From Pleurocapsa sp. FMAR1 (GTDB taxonomy: Bacteria; Cyanobacteriota; Cyanobacteriia; Cyanobacteriales; Xenococcaceae): a stretch of DNA of 64,000 nucleotides. The position numbers were made by a program, and so were the translations under genes. How positions within the stretch are numbered: the first letter of the stretch is position 1; each line of letters starts with the position of its first letter. The notes beneath the pieces were generated by a model that saw nothing but the letters and a program-made list of their open reading frames with translations, was not told the origin of the DNA and made no database searches. Shown piece by piece: positions 62,946 to 64,000 of this stretch. Where the stretch lies: the NCBI RefSeq assembly GCF_963665995.1, contig NZ_OY762512.1, forward strand, positions 1,674,001-1,738,000. Direction: 5' to 3'.

Positions 62946-64000
62946 ATGCTCAACTTTACTAAACCCTTTTATCCCTTACTACTTTCTACTGTTAAAAGCG
63001 ATCCTGAAACGGCTCATCGCCAGATGCTAAAGACGTTAAATAACCTGGAGATTAATCGTCATTCTATCTGGGGTAGTTTGGCAATCAAACAGTTAGAAAA
63101 GTCTTTTTGTGTCCAAGATACTCGTTTGCAACAAACACTTTGGGGACTAGATTTTAACAATCCTTTTGGTTTAGCAGCAGGGTTTGATAAAGATGGCACA
63201 GCAGCAGGAATGTGGAGTAGTTTGGGTTTTGGTTTTACAGAATTAGGTGCAGTTACCTTACATTCTCAGTCAGGAAATCCTCGTCCGCGGATGTTTCGTC
63301 TCCCTGAAGATAAAGCAGCACTTAATCGCATGGGTGCAAATAATTTGGGTGCAGCAGTAATGGCAGATACCCTAGCTCAAACTTGGAAACGACAAGCTTG
63401 TAAGATTCCAATTGGTATCAATTTGTGTAAATCGAAAATTGCTTCTTTAGAAAATGCAGCAAAAGACTACATAGGCAGCTTTAAATATCTAGAGGATGTG
63501 GCAGATTACTTTGTAATTAATGTAAGTTCACCTAATACCCCAGGATTGCGATCGCTCCAAGCAGGGGAACAACTAGAACCAATATTAGATGGCTTACAGA
63601 CAGCAAACACCCAACATAAACCTCTTCTAATTAAAATAGCTCCCGATCTTGAATGGCAAGATATCAAAGATATTCTTTATTTAGCGACTAGCTACAATCT
63701 TTCTGGTGTGATCGCCACTAACACTACTATTCGCCGTGATGGTTTGAATACAGATGTTTTAAAAGAGACAGGCAAGAATATTAAAGACGAAGCAGGAGGA
63801 ATTAGCGGTTTACCTGTGAAAAAACGCTCTACAGAAGTAATTAGATTTATTTATCAGGAAACAGACGGTAATTTACCGATTGTTGGCGTTGGGGGGATTT
63901 TTGATGCCGATGATGCTTGGGAGAAAATTATTGCTGGGGCGAGTATACTGCAAGTGTATACTGGCTGGGTTTATGAAGGACCTTGGATGGTCAAGAATGT
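62946..64000 (+). CDS. pyrD: dihydroorotate dehydrogenase (quinone), 3' end beyond the window
   Basis: 351 codons are visible from ATG 62946 with no stop. Class 2 features: [19 protein letters not shown] near residue 76, [32 protein letters not shown] with the catalytic Ser, [17 protein letters not shown] and GGISGLP, and the phosphate-binding [14 protein letters not shown]. It oxidises dihydroorotate and passes electrons to membrane quinone in UMP synthesis, feeding pyrE of the fusion gene at 6.5-8 kb. Confidence 0.95.
   Translation, partial: MLNFTKPFYPLLLSTVKSDPETAHRQMLKTLNNLEINRHSIWGSLAIKQLEKSFCVQDTRLQQTLWGLDFNNPFGLAAGFDKDGTAAGMWSSLGFGFTELGAVTLHSQSGNPRPRMFRLPEDKAALNRMGANNLGAAVMADTLAQTWKRQACKIPIGINLCKSKIASLENAAKDYIGSFKYLEDVADYFVINVSSPNTPGLRSLQAGEQLEPILDGLQTANTQHKPLLIKIAPDLEWQDIKDILYLATSYNLSGVIATNTTIRRDGLNTDVLKETGKNIKDEAGGISGLPVKKRSTEVIRFIYQETDGNLPIVGVGGIFDADDAWEKIIAGASILQVYTGWVYEGPWMVKN

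Overview
The window looks like a chromosomal segment of a low-GC cyanobacterium. The evidence is the very frequent HIP1 octamer (GCGATCGC), many small proteins of cyanobacterial type (DUF1830, DUF2470, DICT sensor, HpnA, NblB/CpcE-like HEAT protein, FHA-fused penicillin-binding protein), a pyrF-pyrE fusion, a DnaB intein at the classical cyanobacterial site, and short tandem heptamer repeats. A unicellular or pleurocapsalean lineage is plausible, but that is inference.

Layout. 0-6.5 kb: partial DUF1830 gene, a B12-type radical SAM protein, a DICT/HD signalling protein, a pentapeptide-repeat protein and dnaB carrying a 201-residue mini-intein. 6.5-18 kb: pyrimidine synthesis (pyrFE), a HigA antitoxin beside a broken HigB, cupin, hpnA, ilvC, a Bax-inhibitor-1 protein, a HEAT-repeat protein, a cyclic-nucleotide-binding/methyltransferase fusion, a family-10-like glycosylhydrolase and an alpha/beta hydrolase. 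18-27 kb: small zinc-ribbon protein, PhyH-like oxygenase, TspO-like protein, lipase, DUF421, rnc, DUF2470 and an overlapping dgcA-dgcN-like pair. 27-37 kb: initiator tRNA, serS, thyX-dcd, an Uma2 nuclease carrying an in-frame palindromic insertion, arfB, an HD protein, mutS (also with an in-frame repeat insertion), sfsA and a Nudix hydrolase. 37-50 kb: LysR/pirin divergent pair, TPR protein, a small gene graveyard, S-formylglutathione hydrolase, yaaA, a CmpR/RbcR-type regulator, holB, FHA protein, copper P-type ATPase and glgA. 50-64 kb: FHA-PBP1A, a MazF module between direct repeats, an AlbA-domain protein with a premature stop, an accessory island, valS, two small proteins and the 5' part of pyrD.

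The most unusual region is 55.66-59.29 kb. A prlF-yhaV toxin-antitoxin operon is flanked by two copies of a roughly 107-bp segment that contains the valS upstream region and first codons. The antitoxin gene prlF is split by an IS4-family element with a 9-bp target duplication and matching inverted repeats; the toxin gene yhaV remains open. The IS transposase is itself interrupted twice by related non-coding elements of about 600 bp, each flanked by the same 5-bp sequence TTGAC. Removing both restores a 390-codon transposase frame, and removing the IS restores a 108-codon prlF. Each 600-bp element contains two copies of a 71-bp palindromic unit. Elsewhere, other GC-rich palindromic sequences are found between genes and, in two cases (Uma2, mutS), in frame inside coding sequence. 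Non-coding palindromic elements therefore appear to be active shapers of this genome.

Most other genes are housekeeping genes in short operons or single units: thymidylate supply (dcd, thyX), UMP synthesis (pyrFE, pyrD), translation (tRNA-fMet, serS, valS, arfB) and replication/repair (dnaB, holB, mutS).
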